Part shown: positions 31,373 through 43,400 of the stretch, one piece after another
Numbering within the stretch: position 1 is the stretch's first letter
How the letters are laid out: each line of letters opens with the position of its first letter
Source: Pictodentalium vernedei
Taxonomy: Eukaryota > Mollusca > Scaphopoda > Dentaliida > Dentaliidae
Assembly: GCA_031216915.1 (NCBI GenBank)
Contig: CM062290.1
Span: forward strand, 163,782,453-163,846,452
DNA length: 64,000 nt
Reading direction: 5' to 3'
Position numbers and translations under genes: made by a program
Notes under the pieces: model-generated
What the model was told of the DNA's origin: nothing
The model's database searches: none
Seen by the model: the letters and a program-made list of their open reading frames with translations, nothing else

Positions 31373-31735
31373 TGGTCAGTGGTTAGAGCAATGGACTTCG
31401 ACCCGAAAGGTCAATGCTTTGATCCTGACCAGCTGTAACTGTGTTGTGTCCTTGGGTAAGACACTTAGACCCGATTAACCCCCCATGGAGATGGGTTGGG
31501 GGGGGGGGGGGGTAAGTTGGCGTTGTGTACTGAGGCGTATTATGCACGTCGGCGGTGCATTTGCCTTCAACCGCCGCTAACTCCTCTTGTTCAGAGTTAA
31601 CACGCCGCAGAGTCTGACAGTTGCTCGCCACTGCTCGGTGGTTCTCTCCGGCTTCCTCAATTCGTAAAGTTGCCCGACATAATGTAACCCTGAATCTTGA
31701 AAGTGCCGTTAAAACTCAATAGAAACCCAAACAAA
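31366..31735 (+). mobile_element. tRNA-derived SINE, variant head
   Basis: Head 'gtcagtggttagagcaatgg' (A-box-like) and 'caatgctttgatcctg' (degraded B box). Body 'gtgtccttgggtaagacactt', 'cacgtcggcggtgca', 'gctcggtggttctctccgg'. Tail 'gaaagtgccgttaaaactc' instead of the aataa tail of the 20680 SINE. An internal G15 tract is at 31498-31512. A sister subfamily of the other SINEs. Confidence 0.8.
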
Positions 31736-31914
31736 CTAACTGTATCATTTATTTTGAAGATGATTCTGAAGTTTGACAAACAAATTTAATTCATTTGGAC
31801 AGAAATATATGTAGACATCGAAATACTCCAAAGTTATTTTCTCACCCAGGGCATTGTTGTTATTTGAGTAGTTGGGATGGCTAAGTTCACTCCGTCGACT
31901 ATCGTTTGGACTAA

Positions 31915-32157
31915 TTAACCTTTCACTTAATACGGTAAAAAGACCACTCTTGCAGGCATTTTTGAATAACTCAAATCGTCCTTCTTCGCCTCAAAAACAA
32001 AGGTGATGACACAGTTTAACAAGCTCGTTCCAATAAGGAATTAAAGTTATGTTTTAAGGGCAAAAATTGAAACGATGATAAAATTAAATGGCCATTTTGG
32101 TGAAACCAACTGGCCGTAGTTGGCCATCATACTAGGTAGAGGCCACTAAAAGGTTAA
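31915..32157. mobile_element. palindromic TTAA-type element, family A, degraded
   Basis: 'taacctttcacttaatacgg' on the left and 'aaaaggttaa' on the right; centre 'aacaagctcgttccaataa'; arms recall 'gcctcaaaaacaaaggt'. Many substitutions. Confidence 0.6.
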
Positions 32158-32460
32158 CCCTTTACCCAACGTAACGATCAAAACCGGCCAGCGCTATTCT
32201 AAAAAATCGCCAATTAATTATCATATTTTGATTTTTTGTCTCAAAAACATAGGTTATGACCCCTCTTTGGAACGAGCTCGCTCGAAACCAACTGGCCGTA
32301 GTTGGCCATCATACTAGGTAGAGGCCACTAAAAGGTTAACCCTTTATCCAACGTAACGACCAAAACCGGCCAGCGCTATTCTCAAAAATCGCCAATTAAT
32401 TTTCATTATATTTTGTCTCAAAAACATAGGTTATGACCCCTCTTTGGAACGAGCTCGTTC
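32102..32460. repeat. 182-bp tandem duplication catching half an element
   Basis: 'gaaaccaactggccgtagtt' and the next 170 bp occur at 32102 and again at 32284. The first copy breaks off in the middle of the family A hairpin (gaacgagctcg, about 32280); the second continues into the complete element. Confidence 0.85.
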
Positions 32461-32569
32461 CAAAGAGGGGTCATAACCTATGTTTTTGAGACAAAAAATG
32501 AAAAAAAATAGTTATTCGAGAATGTTGTTTGCAAGTCTCGTCTGCTTTTCATGTTAGGTAAAGGGTTAA
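32336..32569. mobile_element. palindromic TTAA-type element, family A, well preserved
   Basis: TTAA at 32336-32339 and 32566-32569. Left arm 'ccggccagcgctattctcaa'. Near-perfect hairpin: 'tttgtctcaaaaacataggt', 'tatgacccctctttgg', 'aacgagctcgttcc' and back. Right arm 'gcaagtctcgtctgc'. The best family A reference copy in the window. Confidence 0.93.
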
Positions 32570-32654
32570 TCGTTGTTTTATCTTGCACCCTCCATCTTCC
32601 AATCCGTTGTCGATATTGAATGTTAGAATACTCACTGGAATAATTTTCTGAAAA

Positions 32655-32882
32655 CCACTATCCAATACTATAAATCTTTTACGGTTGTATTTTCTAGAAT
32701 TGTATTTTCTGCCTATTATTATAACTGACTGAAATGAATCATAAGCATTTTAAAAGATATGTTGCCAGTTGGCAAATTGCCAGATCTTTAAAAGTGCCAC
32801 TGATTCATTTTAGCCCATTTAAAATCATAACTAGAAAATACAATTCTAGAAAATACAATTGTATTTTTTTTTTGTCTTGGCC
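32655..32882. mobile_element. foldback element, family D, copy 2
   Basis: Same layout as 7062-7300: 'ccaatactataaatctttta', 'attttctagaattgtatttt', 'gccagttggcaaattgccag', then the inverse arms 'ctagaaaatacaattctag'. Ends in a T tract. Confidence 0.8.
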
Positions 32883-33409
32883 TCAGGTCTAATATTTTGC
32901 ATTATCAATAAAGAATCTATAGAAGATAATTTTAGTTGTGGTTGTTCTCTAGTCATTTAAAGACATATACACATGGGGGGAATGATCGGTTCGCTCGCCC
33001 ATCGTTCGCTCCAAAAGGAATTGCGCAATCGAATTTTCGTTCGCGTATATTATACTTGAACCTAAACAACAGAGAACGAACATTTACTCAAATGACAGCT
33101 CGTAATCATTTATTAACCTTCGCATAATCATAATCACTTCATCTTTACGATAAAACCTAAACTCTCAAGCCACCAGTCCAATTTTGTAAGGAATGCGGTG
33201 CTGTTATGACCTGGAACCAGTCTAGCACTTCAACAGTCCATCGCCATTTTAGATTCAAACGGATGTAATATTTCAGTCAAATCGCTTTTCACTCGAATCA
33301 AGCTCGAATCGAATCCAACGAAAGGTTCGACACCCAATCGAATCTCGAATCGAATCCACTCCTCAATAGTCACGATACTACGGTCGTCGTACTAGTGCTG
33401 TCTCCCATG
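32883..33409. other. unannotated stretch
   Basis: No gene. 33280-33360 is rich in 'cgaatc' and 'tcgaatcgaatcc' repeats. Confidence 0.4.
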
Positions 33410-33662
33410 TTAACCCTTTACCTAACATGAAAAGCAGACGACACTTGCAAAAAAAATTCTTGAATAACTTATTTTTTTCATTTTTTGTCTCAAAAACATA
33501 GGTTATGACCCCTCATTGGAACGAGCTCGACGAGCTCGTTCCAATGAGGGGGTCATAACCTATGTTTTTGAGACAAAAAATGAAAAAAATAATGAAAATT
33601 AATTGGCGATTTTTGAGAATAGCGCTGGCCGGTTTTTGCCGTTACGTTGGGTAAAGGGTTAA
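33410..33662. mobile_element. palindromic TTAA-type element, family A, inverted orientation
   Basis: TTAA at 33410-33413 and 33659-33662. Near-perfect hairpin with core 'cattggaacgagctcgacga' then 'gctcgttccaatgaggg'. The arms are those of family A read from the other end. Confidence 0.93.
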
Positions 33663-34440
33663 TCCAATCTCAATATTTGTATTGGACTATTACGTTCCAC
33701 CGAACAGCAAGCACAAGTAGATGTACCTATCATTTGTTTGTGAGGGGTTGAATAATTTATTCATGGGGCAATCAATGGTATATTGTGAAGAAATTCGGCA
33801 TGGTCTGGTGCATATACCCGATGCTCAATGTAGTTTCATTAACTTTAGAGAACTGTTTGGGGTGGGTTTCTGCCCCATTGACTTTGAAAATACTCTCTCT
33901 AGTTATTCAGGTGCACCCAAATGGGGGTCTGGCCAGTGCTGTCTCCTCAGAGAAAGAAAGCAAAGTTTAGGAAGGGGGTGGTGTGATTGCGTAATGAAGG
34001 CTTAAAAGTTTGTAATACAAAACATGTTAAAACCATAGCTTGCAGTTATGATTGTGTTGGAAGCTGGTTAGCTCAGCGTCTGAAGATATCAATATGAGGG
34101 AGCTTGAACTCCGCAACGGGATCTTATTCCACAGAGTGGCAGTTCTTGGGAAAATGAATTGCCAAAATAGTTAGCGTCATTATGAATGAGGCCGTTGCGG
34201 TGATAGGTCTCACTGTTGCTATTTCTTGTATATCACGGTGTTATTTGGGAGGTTAGCTGGAATGTCAATAGCAACTTTATCTTAGACAATGTAAGAAAAG
34301 CATAATTGTGATATTTTTCTTCTGTTTAATAGTTAGATAATTTGGGTGATGCTGGTGTACGGCGAATAATTAATTTTCTTTGAACGAACGCAAGAAATGT
34401 TTCTCAGTCCAGACTTGACTAAATCTTTGATTATCATAGG
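33663..34440. other. unannotated stretch
   Basis: A chance open frame of 94 codons (33721-34005) shows no motif and no splice or codon evidence. Nothing else supported. Confidence 0.35.
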
Positions 34441-35160
34441 CTTGATTATCATTGTTTGTTTACTAAATATTATGAATAAGGGCTAATCATAGCTGTACTT
34501 GAGGTATGAGCGACTCTCTCTCTCGTTTGTATTTGTATGCTGTATGCTGTGAAATAAAGATTGATTGATTGATTGATTGATTGATTGAGCGACCTCCCCG
34601 AAAAGTGGTTAAACGAATAGCCCTTAACAGTCCCGAACTCGTGACAGAATTCGACTGGTGGCCCGTGAACTTCTATAGTTACCAATTCTGTTAATATTTT
34701 GATGTTTCGAAGTGATTTAATTCCGTATTGGTTAGAATATCTGTAACTGGAGCACAAAAGAGTTTCTGCATATTTTGCTAGCAAAGGGGCACCATATTAC
34801 ATCAACGGTAGCTCTGTGCTACAAACTCCACGACAGGTGGGTTAGCGAATAGTCCTCAACAGCATCGAATTCTTTATAGAATCTGACTGGTGTTCTGAGA
34901 GCTTGGATAAGAGTGATATGTTTATGCCTTTGGCGTGCTGTGAACTTGAGTGAAGTGGTATAACACTCAGTTGGAAAGCCCCATTTAGCGCTTCCCAGCA
35001 ATCTTTGATTATCATTGTTTGTTTACTAAATATTATGAATGAAGACTCATCACAGCTGTCGTCTATGCGCAAACTCCACGGAAAGTGAGTAAACGAATAG
35101 CCCTTAACAGTGCAGAACTCTTTACAGAATTCGACTGGTGGCATGTGAACTTGGATAGAT
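34441..35160. repeat. dispersed/tandem repeat, family G
   Basis: Three related blocks with 'gttaaacgaatagccctta' and 'acagaattcgactggtggc' (about 34588-34673, 34838-34905, 35070-35150), plus 'ttgattatcattgtttgttt' at 34440 and 35005. Scraps recur at 35723-35790 and 41745-41840. A tgat microsatellite (34558-34587) lies inside. Non-coding. Confidence 0.7.
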
Positions 35161-35186
35161 TAAACTGAACCGTTTCTGCCTTCGGC

Positions 35187-35713
35187 TAGCGCTGTCGTGA
35201 TTTTTTAATCTAGGAATCGATTAATCGTCGGAAGTAATCGATAATAATCGATTAATCGTACCTAGATGACCCACCCTTTCCCTCTCTTTGAAGTCGTCAA
35301 AGATGAAGTTCAAGTCAGTTGACCTACCTTAAATTAACAACGAAGACGATCCTCTTTTAGCTTTGATGTTCTGAACTTTTGAACCGTCAGTGTAATAATC
35401 AAGACCGGTCGTCAGTTGCGAACTTTGCAAGTTCGCAACTGGCGACCGGTCTTGATTATTATACTGACGGTTCAAAAGTCCAGAATATCAAATCTTTGAA
35501 TGCACCTAAAAGACAAATGCTTCTTATGGCTTCTTGAGGTTTAATGTCGACGTTCTTGACCTTTAACCTTTAGAAACAATAGTTTTTTCATCCATTTTTT
35601 TTTTTATTATTAAACGTCTAGAACGGGGTAAAATTTACCGTTTCTTCGACAACGAAAAATACTAATCGATTTCGGCTTGACCGATCGACAATCGATTAAT
35701 CGTGACAGCCCTA
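35187..35713. mobile_element. hAT-like element, 527 bp, with large central palindrome
   Basis: Left end tagcgctgtcgtgatt and right end aatcgtgacagcccta are inverted; both ends are rich in 'atcgattaatcg'. Flanks ccttcggc (35179-35186) and tcttcggc (35714-35721) form a 7/8 target duplication. The centre (about 35360-35497) is an almost perfect palindrome with arms over 60 bp ('aataatcaagaccggtcg', 'cagttgcgaac'). Confidence 0.85.
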
Positions 35714-36699
35714 TCTTCGGCGTGAAGTAAAGTTGTATAACACCCAGTTGGAAAGTCCCTTTGAGCACTTTCCAACAATTTGAGTAAATGTTCGAATCGT
35801 TATCTATGGTTATATAATTATCAGTATTTTTCTCACAAACCAAAGCGTATGACCCCTCAATGAAAAGATCGAGAGGGTATGGATTGGACGAGTAAATGGC
35901 AAACAGATAGGATACTTTGAATGAGGATTTTTATGCTTAGAATCATGCGTGTTCGCGGGTTTGTTCGGTTACACCGTGTATACAGCACATATTCTTTGAT
36001 GCTGATTATTTAAGGCAGGCGAACAGGAAGGACGAAAAAGTGAGGGCGCCGATCTGTGTAATCTGGCACGTCAGGTGAAGTTGAAAGATGTGAACAGCGA
36101 ATGTCTGAAGCCGTGATGGGTGAATCTACCTGTGACATTCCGTTGGTTACCCCCACCATTCACTTCCTTACAGCAAGTGAAGAATGTGGGTAACAATTGA
36201 AGGGCCATACATATAGAATAAGCGAGAAATGACTATAACTGATTCGTATTTAAAAGGTGTTCGAAAGTTATAGCCCCAAGGACAAAAGTTCCACCTGTCG
36301 CGTCGGGTTTTTCGCACCTACTGTACTTAATCTTCAACCACACACCATAATCCCACATTTAAACAATATTTTGCAGCTGAATCAAGTGCCCAATCTCAGC
36401 AGTCGAACTCTTGGGAATTTCAATCTTTCTTATTTTGAACAGTGTAAAAGCTGATAACATTTTTACCTGTAATTGTAAATAAAAAAAATAGGGGACAATT
36501 TTGTTCTGAACTTCAAAAGTGGAAGGGTGTCACCCCACCACCCCCTTCTCCAATTCTCCGTACCTGATAATACGGATTGCAAATCGCTCAATAAACATTT
36601 TGGCCAGGCTCTCCTGATTAGATAAAGAAATCCCAATGCTTTATATTTTCGCGTTTTTGTTTTAACAACTAGTTCAGAACAGTAGAAAAAATCACATAT
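35714..36699. other. downstream flank of the GRHPR-like gene
   Basis: No gene recognised. The first 80 bp hold a family G scrap. Confidence 0.35.
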
Positions 36700-36705
36700 T
36701 TTATT
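36700..36705 (-). terminator. candidate poly(A) signal AATAAA
   Basis: AATAAA on the minus strand about 145 bp past the stop codon of the GRHPR-like gene, a usual distance for a short 3'UTR. Inferred from sequence alone. Confidence 0.5.
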
Positions 36706-36850
36706 CTTTTATCTGCTGGTTAGGCCATTGGTGTTCATGTTCCACTGGCCAACACCATTTGACCCAGAAAATCTTATTGATTTGGAGAAGAAAATTTAAA
36801 CGTCAGGTCATTGCCGAAATGAACGTTTGTTTCACTGTTCACTTATAGCA

Positions 36851-37446
36851 TCACACAACTTGACCAACAGCTCGTTCCTTATGTAGCACAGCCATAATAT
36901 TCTTTGCTGCAGTTTCAGCCATGAGATTTCTAGACTCCCAGGTATTGCTTCCCATATGCGGTAACACGATACAGTTGTTCAAAGTTAGCAGTTTATGTTC
37001 CTTCGGCAAGGGTTCCGGTTCTGTGACATCAAGCCCCGCTGCTTGTATCTCTCCGTTTTTCAGCGCATCATACAGGTGACTGTGATTTATCACACCCCCA
37101 CGCCCGCTGTTAATCAAGATGGCCGTGTTCTTCATTTTTTTGAACGTTTTCACGTTGAATTTGTGCTTCGTCTGTGGTGTTAGATTACAGCAGACGCAGA
37201 TAAAATCGCTCTCGGCTAATAACCTGTCAAAATCAACATACTCTGCATCCAGATCGCTTGCGTAACTCACTGCACATACATCATGGTAAAGAACTTTAGA
37301 TATACCAAATGGTTTAAGCCTACTTGCCACTCCATATCCTATTCGTCCTAGACCTAATATACCGAGTACCTTTCCTGTAAGCTCCGTGCCACATAACCAC
37401 GTAGGCTGCCATGATGCCCATTGACGACTCCGGATAGCAGCAACTC
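36851..37446 (-). CDS. GRHPR: GRHPR-like gene, exon 3 (last coding)
   Basis: Residues 124-321. The acceptor is a T-rich tract then CAG (37447), leaving GA to complete a split Gly codon. Contains the W-x-SW-x-P-x-WLCG segment, the Rossmann motif GLGRIG, LLAESDFICVCCNLTP, catalytic R239, E268 and H287, and ends QVV with TGA at 36851-36853. It carries most of the NAD(P)-binding domain. Confidence 0.93.
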
Positions 37447-40400
37447 CTGAAAAAAATTAAATATTTTTTGTCTGTTAATCAGTTTTCGAAATTCTTTCAT
37501 CACATAATCACACTCAGATATCACCGGTTCCCCCTACGAAAATACTGTTCGCAACACATCATAAACACATGTGACATCAGAAGTCAGCATCGATGTCGTA
37601 GATAGTAAGTGAGTTGGTTTCTGAAGTTAAGTTAATCTTCTCTTAAATTAACCCTTTACCCAACGTAACGGCCAAAACCGGCCAGCGCTATTCACAAAAA
37701 TCGCCAATTAATTTTCATTATTTTTTCATTTTTTTTTCTTCTCAAAACATAGGTTATGACCCCTCCCTCTTTGGAACGAGCGTGTCGAGCCCGTTCCAAT
37801 TAGGGATCATAACCTATGTTTTTGAGGCAAAAAATTAAAAATATTCGTTATTCAAGAATTCTGTTTGCAAGTGTGGTCTGCTTTTCATGTTGGGTAAAGG
37901 GTTAGCTGTTTACCTAATACGAACAGCAGACGATATTTGCACTAACACATTTCCTGAATAATTGAGAATTTTCTTTTTTGCCTCAAAAACGTAGCTAATG
38001 GCACATCATTTAACGAGCTGGACAAGCTCGTTCCAGTGAGGCGTCATAAGCTATGTTTCCGAGGCAAAAATTGGCAAAATAAAACTTGGCAATTTTTGGT
38101 AACACCGCTAGCAGGTTTGAGCCGCTACATAAGGCAATTATAATTATTATTTTAATTACACATTGTATCATAGAAAGAGTCTCAAATTAGTCACGATTTG
38201 ATATGAAATTTCTGACCCTCGTCCACCAAAATCGATTCGCGGCTCGGTGAACCTCGGCAACGGTAGGTTTTAGTGAACTCATTAGAGATCCTCTAATTGG
38301 ATTATTCTGCAACAAATTTTGAGTGATTCTTTTTATAGCTATGTTACAAGTGTTTCGTTCCCTTCTTGTCGCGATGTACCCCTTAGTGTTGATATTGATG
38401 TTCAACTCTAAAACATAAACATCAAATTAGTCTTGCCAAACACTACAAGTGATTGTGATGAACTGGTGGTAGCATAGTCTGGGTTATTTTGGCGCGGTGT
38501 ATGTTCCATTAAGACCCCGTCCATAGCCCAAACACTCATCGTAAAATGAACAAGGCAAATTTGAACGACAACAAGTTTAGTAAATAAGTGTCTCGTGTAC
38601 ACCATGGCCTCACGGGACAATTGATCATTAAATCAGAGAGTGGAATCAGAGGATAATTCGTTGACTGATACGCCGTTGAAGTCAAACGGTAATATGCGGT
38701 AGTGGGGCCGTAAACACGGAAAAACTACACGGTCTCTCGTGCAGTCTAGGTTTTAGTTTTATTGGAACGTATTCTAAACGTCAATAAGCATTGCTATTCT
38801 CTCAAATGTTTTTTTTTTCTATGGGTGGGGGTGGAGGGATGATGTTTTATTACACGCCTATCCTATGAAATCCCCATATTCAAAAACACCAATCCATCCG
38901 GAAAATGAAAATCTGTTCCGCACACATGAGCGGAAATCGCTGACGGACTATTTTTAAATAAAAGCGGAATTTTACGGGAATTGTCTACATATCGTGCACC
39001 ACAATTACAATTTGAATCGCTAGCGATAGCTACAAGTAGTAGCAGCGTGGGTTCCGCTCGTAAATTTGGTTGACAATAAAATGTATTCTTTTTGTTGACA
39101 GTTCGTCCACTGAGTTCCAATATGTTCCATATGCCTACTGGCACATAGAACATATTGAAACTCAGGGGACGAGTTGTTAAATGAATTGCTGAGAGTCCTT
39201 CGAATAATTGATTTTATAGACGTGAAGACGTATAATAAACACAGGTCGACACACGCGTGTGTGGTTCTGTGTATTTCATTCGTCCGTTCCTGTCGTTTGG
39301 TTTGTCCGGTGTCTCCGTCGCGTTACCACATGTTTCCTTGTGCTATATGCTTGATATAATATTTGATCTCGGCCATGCAACCCCATGTGTACTTGCATCA
39401 CTACCTAATGTTTGGTCTCGACCCCAAAACTGGGTCACTTGGACTCATTTTTACACTTGGCCTCACTTGGTGCGGAATTCGTTCCCAGCCCATGTTCGGA
39501 TACTTTCTGACAGTGAACTTTCTTGATCATCCATCATTTACTTTCCTTGTCATATTTCAGATACTGTTGGTCCCAAAAGCTTGAAAAATGATGGGCATAT
39601 GGACAAACTCCATCGTGCGTTTCATGAACCGTAAAACTGGGTCATAATGACCATTTATCTCCGCTTCGTAACACCCAGTGAGAGTTACTTTTGTAGCAGT
39701 TCAGTTCCCGTGTAAAACAAACTCACTAAAAGAGCCTTTAATTTTGTTTTTGTGACAAATCGAACATTTTTTGTCCGTGTCTATCTATGCTAAAACAGGA
39801 CACAACGAGGATGGAGTACTGGGGACTGGGATCGACGATCCGAGTTGGAGTTTTTGTTGTTTTGCACGAGCGTTGAGTTGCGTTCTGTGTATTCCTACCA
39901 CAAGAAACTTGAATTGAGTGAATGAAGCTTACATTTTAAAGAAAAATATCACCTTCGACATTCTGTTTACTTTCTTGCTTGACGGTGTTTTTTTTTCATA
40001 ACGTCACTCCAATGCATAACGGTCGATCATGTGTTCTTACATGACATTATTAGCCGTATTCCCCGCATGGTGTATCTAGCAGATTTCAAAATGTCTTTAT
40101 TGTATCGGGTAACGTGGAATACACACATCAACCGTGGTATAATAAAGGGAATGCAAAAACGAAATTCCAAACTATTATGACATTGCTACTATCGTTTTAC
40201 TTGCAATCACGTATCTATACTACACCTTCTAATAGTCGTCTGGAAGTTATTAGTAACAGAGTGACCGTGAGCTCAGCAACACTGTCCGTTGATACATTTG
40301 GAGTGTTGGTCACGTGTATACCTCTTTCCTTACACTCCTCCAGATCGATGTGTTCAAAGCCCACAGACATTGTTGAGACAACCTTCAAATCTGGACCTGT

Positions 40401-43400
40401 AACGGAAAGCATTATTATTATAAAAAAAGATCACAAAACAAACACTTTGCAAATGTACAACCGTAAATTAATAATTACACGATTTTCCACGAATGCCCAT
40501 ACAAAAGTCACATGGGCGGAACTTTTTTTTACACCTGGTCTGTGAAGGAGAAATGGGATGGGGGCATGTTCGTGTGGTTATCCCGTGTTAAATTCAATGT
40601 TCAGATAATCTTTTCCAAGTTTTAGATAAAACAGTTACCTCCCTGGATGTTTCTGCATGCCAACTGGATGAAGGCAAGCTAAATTTCAGCTTCAGTTTTG
40701 TACTGAATATGTTATCAGTGGAAAACATATTGGTTATGAAGGGTTTATGTTGGTGGAGGAGTGGTTCAGTCACATCCGTTATAAATTGTGATCAGAGAGG
40801 GTTTGGAAGACAAACGTTTAAAGAAAGCGCCAGCAACTAAGCTTACGACATACCCGTAATGATATTGTGGACTCGAATTAAAAATATCAGGCAAATCGTC
40901 GATCCCTCTGAGACGAAATCATACTCGATATTTTCATGATGACATTATTCGACGTATTCGAAAGTGTGCCCTTCCTTGTGTGACTACACTATTCTCTCCA
41001 CCCACCAGACTGTTTAACGCCAGTTTACATGTTAGTTTTGTTAGTTTTCTTAACAGTTATAGCCAAACGGCGCTATTTGCAAAAAACACCACTGAGTTTT
41101 TAAATTAAAAAAAAAAAATTGCTACAAAACCAGAGCTTATGACTTCTCATTGGGGCAAGCTTGTTGAACTTGTTCCTGTGAGAGGTGAAGTAGTTTTTTG
41201 TGGAAAAATGAAAATGTTTTGTGTTTAATGGATTTCTCTTTTTTTGGAAGGTATCGTCTGCTACTTCACCAATTTAATTCTGTACACAATTCGACGTGGT
41301 TATGGACTGTTTGCTCATCCACTTTTTAAAAGAAAAATTGCCCGCAGACGACCGTTGATCTAATTTGATGTGCCTTTACTTACAAAGATATACAGGTATT
41401 GGTTTTGTTTCCTGTCGCAGTTATAGATATTCCAATCAATAAGTACCTAATTCCCTTTAAAAAAATCAAGGTATTAACATAATTTGTGGAAATGCCTGGC
41501 ATAATCATAAGACTACGGCTGTGGTAGTCTTCATTTCTGATTGTAATGTCATAAAAATGTTGATCAAATCAAATCTTGATTTGAGCAACATGTCTAGCTT
41601 TGATTCACGGAAAATGAATCTTATGAAAATTTTCAGCTTTAATCGTCCGAAACATATCAGTTGGTTGAAAACCAAATGAACTATTCCAGACAAGTGGATC
41701 TTAACACAGGCGATGGCCCATTTGAGATCTAGACTGGTACTAGACAATAACAGCGTCGAATGCCTCACAGAATTAGACTGGTGACCAGAGAGCTTGATGT
41801 AAGGTGAAAGTTTAATCAGCAATGTACATGATGTTTCAGTCAGTGAACCTATTGGATCAAGCAAGGGGCCAATTAAATTAATTCTTGAGTTTCCGTTTTT
41901 ATGCGCTGTTAGATTTGTTATATGTCGAAACTTCTCTCATCAGTTGCATAAATTGTACTCCTTTCCCCCACACACTCATCGCTAATGCTTTCTTCGGCTG
42001 TAGTGAATGTTACTCTAAAATATTTTACATCCTTGCCTTGAAGTAATAACTCACATACAGAAAGCACTACACACAAAAATCATCTTTCAAATTTTATTTA
42101 TGTTTTCTTCCCTGATTTGTTGGTGGTTAACGTCACACATTTATGCACCATGGCCAATCGTGGCACAACATGGAGATGAAGTCAAATTTAGTCAATCGTT
42201 GATCAACATGTTGCCCATTTTAGAGGACTTTCACCCCAAGCATTGGTGACTGGGTCCTATTTTACTAGTAAAGCGGAACTGGTTTACCACAGTAAACAAG
42301 TGCTGCTTACTTCCCTATGTTTTCTTCAAACCAAAGCATATTGGATTACTCTCGTTGAGTGATTCAAAATGTAAGGTATAGAAAAATGACAATTGTGAGT
42401 TCTTTAGGAGAACAAAAAGTTTTTTCTAATGTCTGAAAGCCGTGTTCAATAGAATGTTAAAAAAAGGATATGAGAATCGATGCAGTGCTTTCGTGACAGA
42501 TGCTAAAGAAAATCAGTTATATTTTAATGCATCTCTGGGTATCAAAACGTTCAACACATGCTGAGAACAAAAATAAATTACAAAAGCAACTCTCTGTTTT
42601 GATACAGTATAAAATAAATAATATTAATATGCTGATAATGAGATTGAAATATTAAGTTATTTGAGGTACGACCATCAATAACGATGCATCAGCCTTTTTG
42701 AAGCTTGCTGCCGCTTTTTTTATATGCTTAGAAGCGAAAAACCCATTTCCCGAATAAAATTAGGCCCAAAGATTTTTTGAATGATTTCGAATAATTCAAA
42801 AAATTCCCCTCTTCCCCAACTCCTGGTTAGAGAGTCTCAAGATCATTAAGAAATAATTTGTATTTTTCTTCGTTCAGGCATTTTTTTTTATCAGGGAGGG
42901 AACAAAGTCTAACAGTTGTAAACATTTTATGATATTCTGGTACATATGAAGACACAGGTCTAGTTTTTATTGCAACTTTGTGTGGCTCAGCGGTTACGGC
43001 TTTGAACTTCAAACCGAACGGTCCACGGTTCGATCCCCACCAGAGGTAACTGCTTTGTGTCCTTGGGCAAGGCACTTAATCCCGATTGCCCGCATGGGTG
43101 CACGGTGGCCACCGAGCAACGACGAGCGTACTGCATGGTACACCTGTCTTCCACCACTGCTCAACCTGCTTTTGTGGAGTCAGTACGTTGGGGAGTCTGG
43201 CAGTTGCTCTCCGTTGTTCGGTGGGTCTCTCCGGGTACTCCGGCTTCTTCCACCCGTAAATCTGCCCGACAAGGGGTGATCCTGGCTATCAAAAGTGTCG
43301 TTAAATCTCAAATAATAAATTGCAACTTTGTTCCGTTCCCCATCCTTTTGTTCTAATTGTTCCTAACGAAACGCCTTTCTTGGCTGAATGGTAAAAGTAA

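Noticed and set aside
30937..31478. Pro-rich frames near the C-rich tandem repeat
   Set aside because: Created by C homopolymers inside SINE and minisatellite sequence.
33721..34005. 94-codon open frame as a host exon
   Set aside because: No recognisable motif and no consensus splice borders tied to a conserved protein.
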